Shown here one piece after another: positions 14,709-21,851 of a stretch of DNA of 26,062 bases; position 1 is the stretch's first letter, and the number at the start of each line of letters is the position of its first letter. The notes below the pieces were generated by a model, which was given only the letters and a program-made list of their open reading frames with translations, made no database searches and was not told the DNA's origin. Made by a program: the position numbers and the translations under genes. Source of the stretch: JAGORM01 sp050255815 (lineage in GTDB: Bacteria > Patescibacteriota > Microgenomatia > Levybacterales > GWA1-39-11); assembly GCA_050255815.1 (NCBI GenBank), contig JBLMVJ010000041.1, positions 1 to 26,062 on the forward strand. The letters run 5' to 3'.

Positions 14709-15719
14709 CTAACCTATGAATGCAACGTACAGACCTATCACGGCAAAGATAAGGGCAAAAATCCAGGCGCGCATAACGGTTTTAGGCTCCCCCCATCCCT
14801 TTTCCAGAAAGTACAGGTGCAAAGGCGCAACCGGGAATAATTTTTTCCCATAAAACTTTTTCCATAAAATCTGCAAAAGGGAAGAGCCCACTTCAACCAC
14901 AAAAACACCGCCTATGACTCCTATAGCCGCAGGTTTTCCCGTTAAAAGTCCTATGACCGCCAGAACTGCACCCAGGGATAAAGAACCTACATCCCCCAGC
15001 CAAATACGTGCAGGAAAAATATTAAAGTATAGAAAGGCAACTATAGACCCCAAAAGGATGGCTATAAATAAGGCAAGGAATGAATCCAAAAGGGCGTGGG
15101 AAATAGTGAGGAATGCAATAAGCGCTATCATAAATACGCCTGATGCCATACCATCTAATCCGTCTGTAATATTAAACGCATTCACAAAAGACACTATGAC
15201 AAAAGCCGCAAACGGAATAAATAAGAAACCCAGCGGTAATTGCCCAAGCCAGTGTAAATAGACAAAGGAATACCCTAATTTATAGTAAAAAATAGCCCCT
15301 ATGATAAATGCCAGCACCCACTGAAGGACAAATTTATGCCGGAACGTGAGACCAAAAAACCCGTCATTCCCTTTATTGAGGATCTTTTTCAGGTCATCAT
15401 AGAAACCTAACAGACCGTATCCTATAAATGCAAAAAGGAGTACAAAAAGTTCCCAGAACTTTACGTCTACCTTAAACATTCCATACGTCCATAAGGCAAT
15501 CATGGTCACCACTATGATAATAAGGGCGCCGCCGCCAAAAGGCGTGCCTATTTTGCCCTGGGAGTATTTATCAAAAATAGGCGTGCGCTTATTAAACATG
15601 TCACGTGACTTCACATGCTTGCGCTGAAGTTTAATCTTATATAAAAAGTCTATAAAAGGTACCAGGAGAATTGCCGTGATGGCAAAAGAAAGAATGGCAA
15701 AGCCGAATATTTTATCCAT
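14709..15719 (-). CDS. mraY: MraY, phospho-MurNAc-pentapeptide translocase
   Basis: A 336-residue, ten-helix enzyme that moves phospho-MurNAc-pentapeptide from UDP to undecaprenyl phosphate, giving lipid I. Catalytic motifs are present: GFYDDLKK (the Asp pair near residues 111-112), NAFNITDGLDGMASG and WLGDVGSLSLG. The C-terminal loop reads VAPLHLYFLEKGWGEPKTV; in typical MraY this is APxHHHxE-x-KGW, so only the first of the three His remains. Length is slightly short but normal. It heads the mraY-ftsW-murG-ftsQ-ftsA-ftsZ block, with a consensus-like promoter 40-70 nt upstream. Confidence 0.96.
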   Translation of the reverse strand: MDKIFGFAILSFAITAILLVPFIDFLYKIKLQRKHVKSRDMFNKRTPIFDKYSQGKIGTPFGGGALIIIVVTMIALWTYGMFKVDVKFWELFVLLFAFIGYGLLGFYDDLKKILNKGNDGFFGLTFRHKFVLQWVLAFIIGAIFYYKLGYSFVYLHWLGQLPLGFLFIPFAAFVIVSFVNAFNITDGLDGMASGVFMIALIAFLTISHALLDSFLALFIAILLGSIVAFLYFNIFPARIWLGDVGSLSLGAVLAVIGLLTGKPAAIGVIGGVFVVEVGSSLLQILWKKFYGKKLFPVAPLHLYFLEKGWGEPKTVMRAWIFALIFAVIGLYVAFIG

Positions 15720-15761
15720 AAAAAATATTGAATTTACGGGAAATTTTCAACGGTATCCTTT

Positions 15762-15790
15762 ATTATATGCCCAAACTCTTACAGTTTCAA
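15762..15790 (-). promoter_or_regulatory. Promoter of the mraY-ftsZ block
   Basis: Minus strand TTGAAA (15790-15785), 17-bp spacer, TATAAT (15767-15762). Predicted transcription start near 15755, about 36 nt before the mraY ATG, so this transcript has a leader, unlike the leaderless promoters elsewhere in the window. Confidence 0.72.
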
Positions 15791-15798
15791 CTCAGAGT

Positions 15799-15849
15799 AA
15801 CATCTTCCCCGCATACATGCGGGGCTTATAGTCCTTAAGGAAAGATGTT
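15799..15849. repeat. Nested palindrome resembling an IS200/IS605-type end
   Basis: Outer arms AACATCTT (15799-15806) and AAGATGTT (15842-15849) enclose an 8-bp stem CCCCGCAT-AC-ATGCGGGG (15807-15824) and the palindrome CCTTAAGG (15833-15840). Read on the minus strand, the order AAGCCCCGCAT...ATGCGGGG-AAGATGTTAC resembles the right-end hairpin of IS200/IS605 elements. No transposase gene is present, so at most it is a remnant or a non-autonomous element. The rest of the 15720-15956 gap holds only the two promoters described. Confidence 0.5.
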
Positions 15850-15920
15850 CACGTTGCTTCAATTCATCAGTTTGTTTTTTTTGAAAAAATCGTTTTCCTG
15901 AATCATTGTGTAATTTGCTC

Positions 15921-15949
15921 TTGCAAGCTTGTACACCTTTTTTTATAAT
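15921..15949 (+). promoter_or_regulatory. Leaderless promoter of the first unknown paralog
   Basis: TTGCAA (15921-15926), exactly 17 bp, consensus TATAAT (15944-15949), then 7 nt to the ATG at 15957. Transcription should begin at the start codon. It shows that the in-frame TTG upstream at 15906 is not the start. Confidence 0.75.
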
Positions 15950-15956
15950 CCGGATT

Positions 15957-16475
15957 ATGGATTTAAGAGAACGGGTGTCAGATTTTATTGCAAGAAAACG
16001 GATGCCTCAGTGGGAAAAAGACCAAAAGGCAGATTCCGCTTTTTTCATAGAGTCTGCCGAATTAACAAAAGCATTATTTGAACGTGCAACAGGACACCTG
16101 GATGACAGCTTGCCAAAAGACCCTTTTGACATGAGTTTTATTTTTCTTACCCTGGCAATTCTTTACAACAGACAAAGGATTGAAGAAACCTCTGCTTCCC
16201 GGGAACAAAAAGAGAGAATGATTTTGACCGGAGAGTCCATTCGTAGAAATATTATTCTGCAATCTACTTTTGAAAGCCCTAATGAATATATTGCCGGATT
16301 TGAAAGCGAACGATCCAGGGAAATATATGAACAGCATGGAGAAGATGCAGCCCGTGTTATATTTGGGGCAAGATATTTTCCAGCCGGCCAACTTGCAATG
16401 AGGATGAAGCTGGAACTACCTATTCATCTTACCATGATGCAGCAGATACGGACCGGACAGCGCCTTACCGCATGA
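15957..16475 (+). CDS. Unknown protein, first of two apparent paralogs
   Basis: A 172-residue, mostly helical, charged soluble protein with no signal peptide, membrane helix or recognised domain. The ATG start (MDLRERVSDF) is set by a consensus promoter ending 7 nt before it. The C-terminus MRMKLELPIHLTMMQQIRTGQ is closely matched by the next gene's MRLRIGIPPRLNIMQSIRQG. Weaker agreement runs through the middle (PFD/PFE, then NRQRI/GNRI, then ESIRR/ASIRA). It lies between mraY and the HAD gene on the opposite strand from the dcw genes. Function unknown. Confidence 0.7.
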   Translation: MDLRERVSDFIARKRMPQWEKDQKADSAFFIESAELTKALFERATGHLDDSLPKDPFDMSFIFLTLAILYNRQRIEETSASREQKERMILTGESIRRNIILQSTFESPNEYIAGFESERSREIYEQHGEDAARVIFGARYFPAGQLAMRMKLELPIHLTMMQQIRTGQRLTA

Positions 16476-16502
16476 AAAAGAATATAGAATATAGAATTTG
16501 AT

Positions 16503-17009
16503 ATGAATTTAAAGGAAGTAGTTGAAAAGATAGAAAGGAGAGAAACGGTTGAAGACCCCTGTATCCCGCTTTTTTTAGAAGGCATAGAACGCGGCAAACT
16601 TCTTGCTAAAGAGGGTTTGGGATTTTTAAAAATAGGGGAAGAACCATTTGAATTCCACCCGGTAGATATAAACGGCATCACCATAGAAATAGCCTCCCTT
16701 TCTGCCGGAAATAGAATAGCCAACGCAACCCAAAACGAAACACTCAAAAATGCCCTTATTGCCTCTATCAGAGCAATGCGGACATTTTCCTGGAGAGACT
16801 TATTGTTTGGATTGTCTGAAGCTGAACAAGTCCGTTTTATAAATCCAAACAATAGTATGCAATATCTTCAAAGCGCACATAGCGCTGCTTTAGAAATTGT
16901 AAGCACCAGAAAACTGGAGGCAAGGGATAGGGAGATGAGGTTAAGAATTGGTATTCCACCCCGGTTGAATATTATGCAGTCTATACGGCAAGGAGCACTT
17001 TCATTCTAA
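16503..17009 (+). CDS. Unknown protein, second of two apparent paralogs
   Basis: A 168-residue protein without signal peptide, membrane helix or recognised domain. It starts MNLKEVVEKIE, like MDLRERVSDFI of the preceding gene, and ends with the same M-R-h-x-h-x-h-P-x-x-L-x-h-M-Q-x-I-R-x-G pattern. It begins 27 nt after the previous stop. TAGAAT at 16492-16497 ends 5 nt before the ATG and could be a separate leaderless promoter. Its 3' end overlaps the convergent HAD gene by 9 nt. Function unknown. Confidence 0.7.
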   Translation: MNLKEVVEKIERRETVEDPCIPLFLEGIERGKLLAKEGLGFLKIGEEPFEFHPVDINGITIEIASLSAGNRIANATQNETLKNALIASIRAMRTFSWRDLLFGLSEAEQVRFINPNNSMQYLQSAHSAALEIVSTRKLEARDREMRLRIGIPPRLNIMQSIRQGALSF

Positions 17010-17447
17010 AACTCTCAGGAGGTCTGCAAGGGATTCTATTACGTGGTCCGGAGTAAAACCTGACTCTTCAACAAAGGGACCGTTTTTAAACCATACTGTT
17101 TTTAACTGGGGGTCCAGACTTTTAGCTTTTTCCAGCATCCGGATCTTGTCTTCCACAAATACCACTTCTTCTTCTTTCAAATGCTCCATAATTCCCGGAA
17201 GGGATTCTATTTTATTAGTAATAATAAAAATATGAGCACGGTCAAAAAGACCCAGGATGCCGGTCTCCTGAAGCTTTTTCATCTGAAAATCTGTTTCCCC
17301 CTCTGAAAGGATGCCAAGCCTAAAAGAGGATTTTAGTTGTTCGAGTACTTTTTTTGTTTGAGGATATAAATTATATGATGTTAAGTTTGATTTTTTGAAA
17401 GTTTCGGTGTCAAAAAGGGTGTAGTCTATGTCAAATAGAATTGTCAT
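17001..17447 (-). CDS. Small HAD-superfamily hydrolase
   Basis: A 148-residue protein with the four HAD motifs: FDIDYTLFD (nucleophile Asp6, acid Asp8), LSEG with Ser48, a Lys near residue 79, and VEDK with Asp100. There is only a small helical cap between motif I and II, as in compact phosphatases acting on larger or phosphoprotein substrates. It starts 26 nt after the stop of the GlmU-like gene and is probably transcribed with murA and that gene, so a phosphosugar or wall-precursor substrate is possible but not shown. The last 9 nt overlap the convergent unknown gene. Confidence 0.82.
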   Translation of the reverse strand: MTILFDIDYTLFDTETFKKSNLTSYNLYPQTKKVLEQLKSSFRLGILSEGETDFQMKKLQETGILGLFDRAHIFIITNKIESLPGIMEHLKEEEVVFVEDKIRMLEKAKSLDPQLKTVWFKNGPFVEESGFTPDHVIESLADLLRVLE

Positions 17448-17473
17448 CTTATTTATATGTATTAATGAAACAA

Positions 17474-18706
17474 TTATTTGTGTTTTGTCACGTGTTTTTC
17501 AAACTCTGTATAGAACGTAATATTGTCTTCCAGGTCTTCCATGACCGTAGTCCCCGGTCCCACAATGACATTATTCCCCACCATGACTCCCGGCATAGTC
17601 CCTACTCTTATCCCAAAAGAACAGCCTGACCCTATGATGGTCCCAAAAGATTTCCTGTGGGTACTTATTTTTTGGCCTTTCACATGAACTGAAATTTCTT
17701 TCCTGTCCAGCCGAACATTTGCGGTAGTGAATCCGGCAGCCATCTTGGTTTCTTCCCCCACCGTAGAATCTCCTATAAAACCCGCATGCGTAGTAGCGCC
17801 TCTCATGAGAATAGTATTCTTCAGCTCCATCTGGGAACCTACTACCGCCCCTTCTTCAACGCAGACCCCTCCCCTCATGACAGAATTAGTCCCAACATAC
17901 GCATTTTTTCCTATATATGCGGGCCCGGTAATTACGGCTCCTTCCATAACCGTAGCTCCTTCTTCTATGGATACCTTCCCGCTAATAACAGCCTTGTCTG
18001 AAACTTTTGCTTTTTCCGAAATTTTTTCTTCAATTTTTTCCAGTAAATAGTCCTTCACGCTTAATAAATCCCATGGATACTTTAAAGACAAAGTCGTTTT
18101 ATCTGTTTTTAAAAGAATAATTTCATGAGTATTAGAATAGGTGGAGATTGCTGATTCAAAATTATAATGTTCCTTTGGCTCCTGTTCTAAAACTTCTATA
18201 AACTTTTTATTTAAGAGGTATAACCCTACTATACGGTCCAGATTTTCACCCTGTTTCTTCTCAGACACTACCAGCTTTCCATCTTTTTTTTCAAAAGTCC
18301 CAAATGCGCTTGGATCTTTTTCTTCTTTAGTCAGAAGGACTATATCAGCAGGGTTCTTTGCAGAGGATTCCATCTCATGCAGGAAGTCTCCGGCTTCAAA
18401 GTGGTATGAGTTTACCACTAAAAACTGCTCTGCCAGTACGTCTTTTGCCGTAAGCAGCGCATCCCCCATACCTTGTGGATTTTCCTGGATAATAAACGTA
18501 AGGTCATGTAGATGCGCCAGCGCTTTTGAGATAAACCGGTTTTTCCCTTCTACAATAATTATTTCGGAGACACCTGCGCGCCTCAGATTTTCCACGGTGT
18601 ACTCTATAAGTGTTTTTCCCCCTAAAACTACCAGACTTTTGTGACCAAAAGAGTTGTATGGATAAAACCGGGAGGACTCACCGGCGGCCAAAATGACAGC
18701 TTGCAT
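17474..18706 (-). CDS. GlmU-like sugar-1-phosphate nucleotidyltransferase with left-handed beta-helix domain
   Basis: A 410-residue two-domain protein. Residues 1-225 form a nucleotidyltransferase fold: AVILAAGESSRFYPYN is the nucleotide-binding loop and GHKSLVVLGGKTLIEYT holds the catalytic Lys. Residues about 235-395 are hexapeptide repeats of a left-handed beta-helix (KVSDKAVISGKVSIEEGA and following). AAGFTTANVRLD resembles the GlmU acetyltransferase GAGTxTAN segment. It is therefore likely to make UDP-GlcNAc or a related NDP-sugar. The ATG follows the murA stop by 3 nt (TAGACTATG), so the substrate of MurA and MurA itself would be made together. A glucose-1-phosphate thymidylyltransferase-like role is the main alternative. 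Confidence 0.8.
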   Translation of the reverse strand: MQAVILAAGESSRFYPYNSFGHKSLVVLGGKTLIEYTVENLRRAGVSEIIIVEGKNRFISKALAHLHDLTFIIQENPQGMGDALLTAKDVLAEQFLVVNSYHFEAGDFLHEMESSAKNPADIVLLTKEEKDPSAFGTFEKKDGKLVVSEKKQGENLDRIVGLYLLNKKFIEVLEQEPKEHYNFESAISTYSNTHEIILLKTDKTTLSLKYPWDLLSVKDYLLEKIEEKISEKAKVSDKAVISGKVSIEEGATVMEGAVITGPAYIGKNAYVGTNSVMRGGVCVEEGAVVGSQMELKNTILMRGATTHAGFIGDSTVGEETKMAAGFTTANVRLDRKEISVHVKGQKISTHRKSFGTIIGSGCSFGIRVGTMPGVMVGNNVIVGPGTTVMEDLEDNITFYTEFEKHVTKHK

Positions 18707-18709
18707 AGT

Positions 18710-20041
18710 CTAAATAATATCTTTGTCTAAAATAATCGCAGCGCCTAATTTTCTCAGCCTATTATTAAAATCTTCATAACCCCGTTCAACCTGTTCCACC
18801 CCATAAATAATACTGGCGCCCCGTGCTACCAACGCCCCTAATACCAGTGTAGCACCTGCACGTAAGTCTGACATTTCCAAGACTGCATTATGAAGCTTTG
18901 ATTTGCCTAAAATCTCAATTTTCTGCTGATACTTTTCAGAAGGGTCATAATTAAAATTGTAAAATGTTTCAGGTTTTTCTATGCCCTCAGGAATGAAGTT
19001 TATTTTTGCTCCCATTTTTTCCAGCTCTTCTTTATACCCAAACCTATTCTCATATACAGCTTCATGCAAGGTGGAACGGCCTTCCGCCTGGGTCATGAGA
19101 ATGGCCCATACGCCCTGCCAGTCAGTCATAAAACCCGGATGAGGAGCAGTCAGAATATCCGTAGGTAATATTTTCCCGGGGGCGTAAAAACGTGCATCAT
19201 TTCCGCGCTTTTCTACCTCTATACCTGCTTTCTTACACTCATCCATAAATACCTCTAGAACGGAAAAATCCACGTCTTTAATCCAGATGTTTCCGCCGGT
19301 CAGGACGCTGGCTACTGCAAAAGTCACTACTTCATTACGGTCCTGAGGAAGGGTGAATTCAGTTCCGTGGAGTTTTTTTACACCCGTCACCTCTATCTCT
19401 TTATCAGGAAGCCGCTTAATCTGTGCACCCATACCATTCAACAGGGTTATCAAACTATCTACCTCAGGCTCCAACGCTGCATTTTTTATAACTGTGGTTC
19501 CTTCTGCTAACACAGCGGACAGAAGCAGGGTTTCTGTTCCGGTATGGGAGTTTTTTTCAAATTCATATGTGGTACCGTGTATACCCTGAGGTGCTTTTGC
19601 ATGGAAATATCCGTCTTCCGAATGATAGGTTACTTCAGCTCCCATTTTTTCTATGCCGGCAACTATCCGGTCTATAGGACGTGCACCTATGCGGCAGCCG
19701 CCCGGATTAGGGATAATTGCTTCTTTCACGCGCGCTAACAAAGGCGCTAAAAACAGGCTGGAAGTACGGGTTTTTGCCCCTGCCTCCAGGGGAATACTGT
19801 GGGTAGTAATATGAGGTACGGTAATTTCCAGGGTGTGGTCAGCTACCTCCACGTTTCCGCCAATCTCTTTAGTCAACTCTATCATGGTATATACGTCAGC
19901 AATAAGCGGAACGTTTTTAATAACTACTTTTTCATCCGTAAGACACGCGGCTACAATAGCCTTTAATGCCACGTTTTTAGACCCGGAGATTACTACCTCT
20001 CCGGCCAACTTTTTCTCACCGGTAATAATATACTTTCGCAT
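18710..20041 (-). CDS. murA: MurA, UDP-GlcNAc 1-carboxyvinyltransferase
   Basis: A 443-residue enzyme for the first committed step of peptidoglycan synthesis, adding enolpyruvate from PEP to UDP-GlcNAc. ISGSKNVALKAIVAA places the catalytic Lys22. NPGGCRIGARPID gives the active-site loop with Cys116, so the fosfomycin-target Cys is kept (Asp variants would be resistant). FMTDWQGVWAILM contains the general-base Asp and SDLRAGATLVLGAL the conserved Arg. A loop insert before SDLRAG (FYNFNYDPSEKYQQKI) makes it slightly longer than the usual 420 residues. It starts the murA-GlmU-like-HAD operon. A weak TATCTT lies 6 nt before the ATG. Confidence 0.96.
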   Translation of the reverse strand: MRKYIITGEKKLAGEVVISGSKNVALKAIVAACLTDEKVVIKNVPLIADVYTMIELTKEIGGNVEVADHTLEITVPHITTHSIPLEAGAKTRTSSLFLAPLLARVKEAIIPNPGGCRIGARPIDRIVAGIEKMGAEVTYHSEDGYFHAKAPQGIHGTTYEFEKNSHTGTETLLLSAVLAEGTTVIKNAALEPEVDSLITLLNGMGAQIKRLPDKEIEVTGVKKLHGTEFTLPQDRNEVVTFAVASVLTGGNIWIKDVDFSVLEVFMDECKKAGIEVEKRGNDARFYAPGKILPTDILTAPHPGFMTDWQGVWAILMTQAEGRSTLHEAVYENRFGYKEELEKMGAKINFIPEGIEKPETFYNFNYDPSEKYQQKIEILGKSKLHNAVLEMSDLRAGATLVLGALVARGASIIYGVEQVERGYEDFNNRLRKLGAAIILDKDII

Positions 20042-20094
20042 AAAATTAAGATAAGTATTGACTATAAAGTATTAAGTATAGAAATTCCCCAAAA

Positions 20095-20127
20095 TACTTG
20101 CTACTTGCTACTTGCTACTTGCTACTT
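20095..20127. repeat. Heptamer tandem array upstream of murA
   Basis: TACTTGC is repeated four times perfectly (20095-20122), followed by a partial TACTT. It lies 54-86 bp upstream of the murA ATG. Confidence 0.9.
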
Positions 20128-20144
20128 TTAGATCGTACGCGAGC

Positions 20145-20267
20145 TTAAGATCGAGCTTTAGCTCGAGCGCATACTAGCTACCTCATTTTTTCAAATCATA
20201 GGCTATTTTAAGATCGAGCTTTAGCTCGAGCGCAAGATTGCCTACATTATTTCTTCAAATCATAGGC
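20145..20267. repeat. Tandem duplication of about 60 bp including the 3' end of murC, with hairpins
   Basis: Unit 1 (20145-20203) and unit 2 (20208-20267) share TTAAGATCGAGCTTTAGCTC with the bases following it, and end with TTCAAATCATAGGC. Each contains the hairpin TCGAGC-TTTA-GCTCGA. In unit 2 the end is the real murC C-terminus; in unit 1 the same codons (AYDLKK then TGA on the minus strand) form a disconnected copy downstream of murC. Confidence 0.8.
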
Positions 20268-21782
20268 AAGCTTATACAGGTCTCCTGCTCCCAAAAACAA
20301 TAGCACATTTTCAGGACGGTCAAAATTTTCCTTCACGTATTCTAGCACATCTTGCCTGTTTTTTTGAAAAAAGTAGGGGGAGCTCACTTTTTCTGCAGCC
20401 GTCCTGCTGTCTTTAAAGAATACCACCGGCTGCCCTGCTTCCTGCATGCCTTTTTCTATATATGCATACAGCTGGGAATAATCTTCTTCTCCTTCCCTCT
20501 TGGAAGGAAATATGGGCAGAAAGAGGACATTCTCTGAGCCGGTAAAGGCACGGATAAACTCATCCCGTAAAGATTGGGTCCGGGAAATAGTGTGAGGCTG
20601 AAAAACCGTAATGATTTTTTTATCCGGGAATGCAGTCTTTACCGCAGTTATAGTTTTCTGGATTTCCTGGGGATGATGGGCATAATCATCTATGAGCGTG
20701 GCACCTTTTTCAGTCTGGCCTAACCGCTCCTGGCGACGTTTTGTCCCGGTGAAAGAGGCAAGAGCCTGGCCAATAACATCTTTGGAAACCTTAATAGTAT
20801 GCATAAAGGCTAAAACACCCAGGGCATTTTTTGCATTATGATACCCCGGTACAGAAAGCTGGAAATGACCAAATGAAGAGCCGTTCTGTGAAACATCAAA
20901 CTCTGACCCCCAGGAAACTTCCCTGAAGTTTTCAATTTTAAACATGTTGAGGGATTCTTCACCAAACGTGACAATTTTAAGGCCGGGTTTAATATTTTCC
21001 AGCTGGCTCTTAATATTTTGCAGTTCAGGGTCATCACCATTTAAAATGAGCGCGCCGTCTTGCTGGATATTTTCCAGGGCAAAGATAAAAAATGCCCGCT
21101 TCACCTCATCTAAGCTTTTATATACGTCCGGATGGTCAAAGTCTACATTATTAAAAATGGCATACTGGGGATGCTGGTAAAAAAACTTAATGGTCCGGTC
21201 TTTTTGCACATCTGAAACAAATTCATCCGCTTCAGCTACAAAATATTCACCTTTTCCCAGGTGCCCCGGAGATCCTATGGGAAATAATTCACTACTGCCT
21301 ACACAATAAGAAGGGTCCATTCCTGCAGTCAAAAGAGCTGTGGCTGCCATAGCGCTTACGGTGGTTTTTCCATGGCATCCTAACACGGAAACTCCCTTAA
21401 ATTTCCTCCCAAACATATCACCCTTCATAAAATAGCCTACCGTCTGGCCGTGAGTTAACACCGCAACCCCTAAAGATTGGGCATGAGAAGATTGGGGGTT
21501 AGACAGGCCGTCATGCGCTGCGGTAGTAACCACCAAAACATCTTCTCTGTTTCCGTCAATAAATTCATCCAGGAATGAGGTTGCAAAAGAGGTGTCAACC
21601 TGAATTCCGCGTTTTTTGAGGGTGTCATCCGTGAGAAATTCTTCTGCTACGTCACTGCCACGCACTTTCAGCCCCGCGTCCTGCACCATGCACGCCAGAG
21701 CCGTCATACCCACACCTTTTATACCCACAAAGTATACCTTGGTAAAGCTCTTTTGCCGCAAGTCGTATTGTAAAAAATCCAT
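20247..21782 (-). CDS. murC: MurC, UDP-MurNAc--L-alanine ligase
   Basis: A 511-residue Mur ligase. VYFVGIKGVGMTALA is the N-terminal UMAG-binding Rossmann loop. GCHGKTTVSAMAATALL (from residue 135) is the ATP-binding P-loop. A central ligase domain follows, and DDYAHHPQEI with PHTISRTQSLRDEF marks the MurC C-terminal domain. Length is slightly above the usual 460-490. Mpl, a related ligase, is less likely given the dcw setting. An in-frame TTG at 21800 would add six residues, but it lies upstream of the -10 TATAAT (21795-21790), which ends 7 nt before the ATG at 21782. The 3' end is duplicated downstream. Confidence 0.94.
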   Translation of the reverse strand: MDFLQYDLRQKSFTKVYFVGIKGVGMTALACMVQDAGLKVRGSDVAEEFLTDDTLKKRGIQVDTSFATSFLDEFIDGNREDVLVVTTAAHDGLSNPQSSHAQSLGVAVLTHGQTVGYFMKGDMFGRKFKGVSVLGCHGKTTVSAMAATALLTAGMDPSYCVGSSELFPIGSPGHLGKGEYFVAEADEFVSDVQKDRTIKFFYQHPQYAIFNNVDFDHPDVYKSLDEVKRAFFIFALENIQQDGALILNGDDPELQNIKSQLENIKPGLKIVTFGEESLNMFKIENFREVSWGSEFDVSQNGSSFGHFQLSVPGYHNAKNALGVLAFMHTIKVSKDVIGQALASFTGTKRRQERLGQTEKGATLIDDYAHHPQEIQKTITAVKTAFPDKKIITVFQPHTISRTQSLRDEFIRAFTGSENVLFLPIFPSKREGEEDYSQLYAYIEKGMQEAGQPVVFFKDSRTAAEKVSSPYFFQKNRQDVLEYVKENFDRPENVLLFLGAGDLYKLAYDLKK

Positions 21783-21789
21783 ACACTTT

Positions 21790-21845
21790 ATTATACCCAA
21801 AATACTCCACCCGTTTCACGGGTTGTACGCCAAATTTGATATAAT
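21790..21845. promoter_or_regulatory. Divergent murC/rmlC promoters with a shared inverted repeat
   Basis: Minus strand TATAAT (21795-21790) ends 7 nt before the murC ATG. Plus strand TGATATAAT (extended -10, 21837-21845) ends 6 nt before the rmlC ATG at 21852. Neither has a clear -35. Between them ACCCG-TTTCA-CGGGT (21809-21823) is an inverted repeat that could be a common operator. Confidence 0.65.
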
Positions 21846-21851
21846 CTTTTT

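Noticed and set aside
15906..15956. Upstream TTG start of the first unknown paralog
   Set aside because: It would place the -35 and -10 elements inside the coding region; the paralog also begins with a matching M-(D/N)-L-(R/K)-E.
20095..20267. CRISPR array
   Set aside because: The repeats are direct heptamers and a single duplication with no regular unique spacers, and there are no cas genes.
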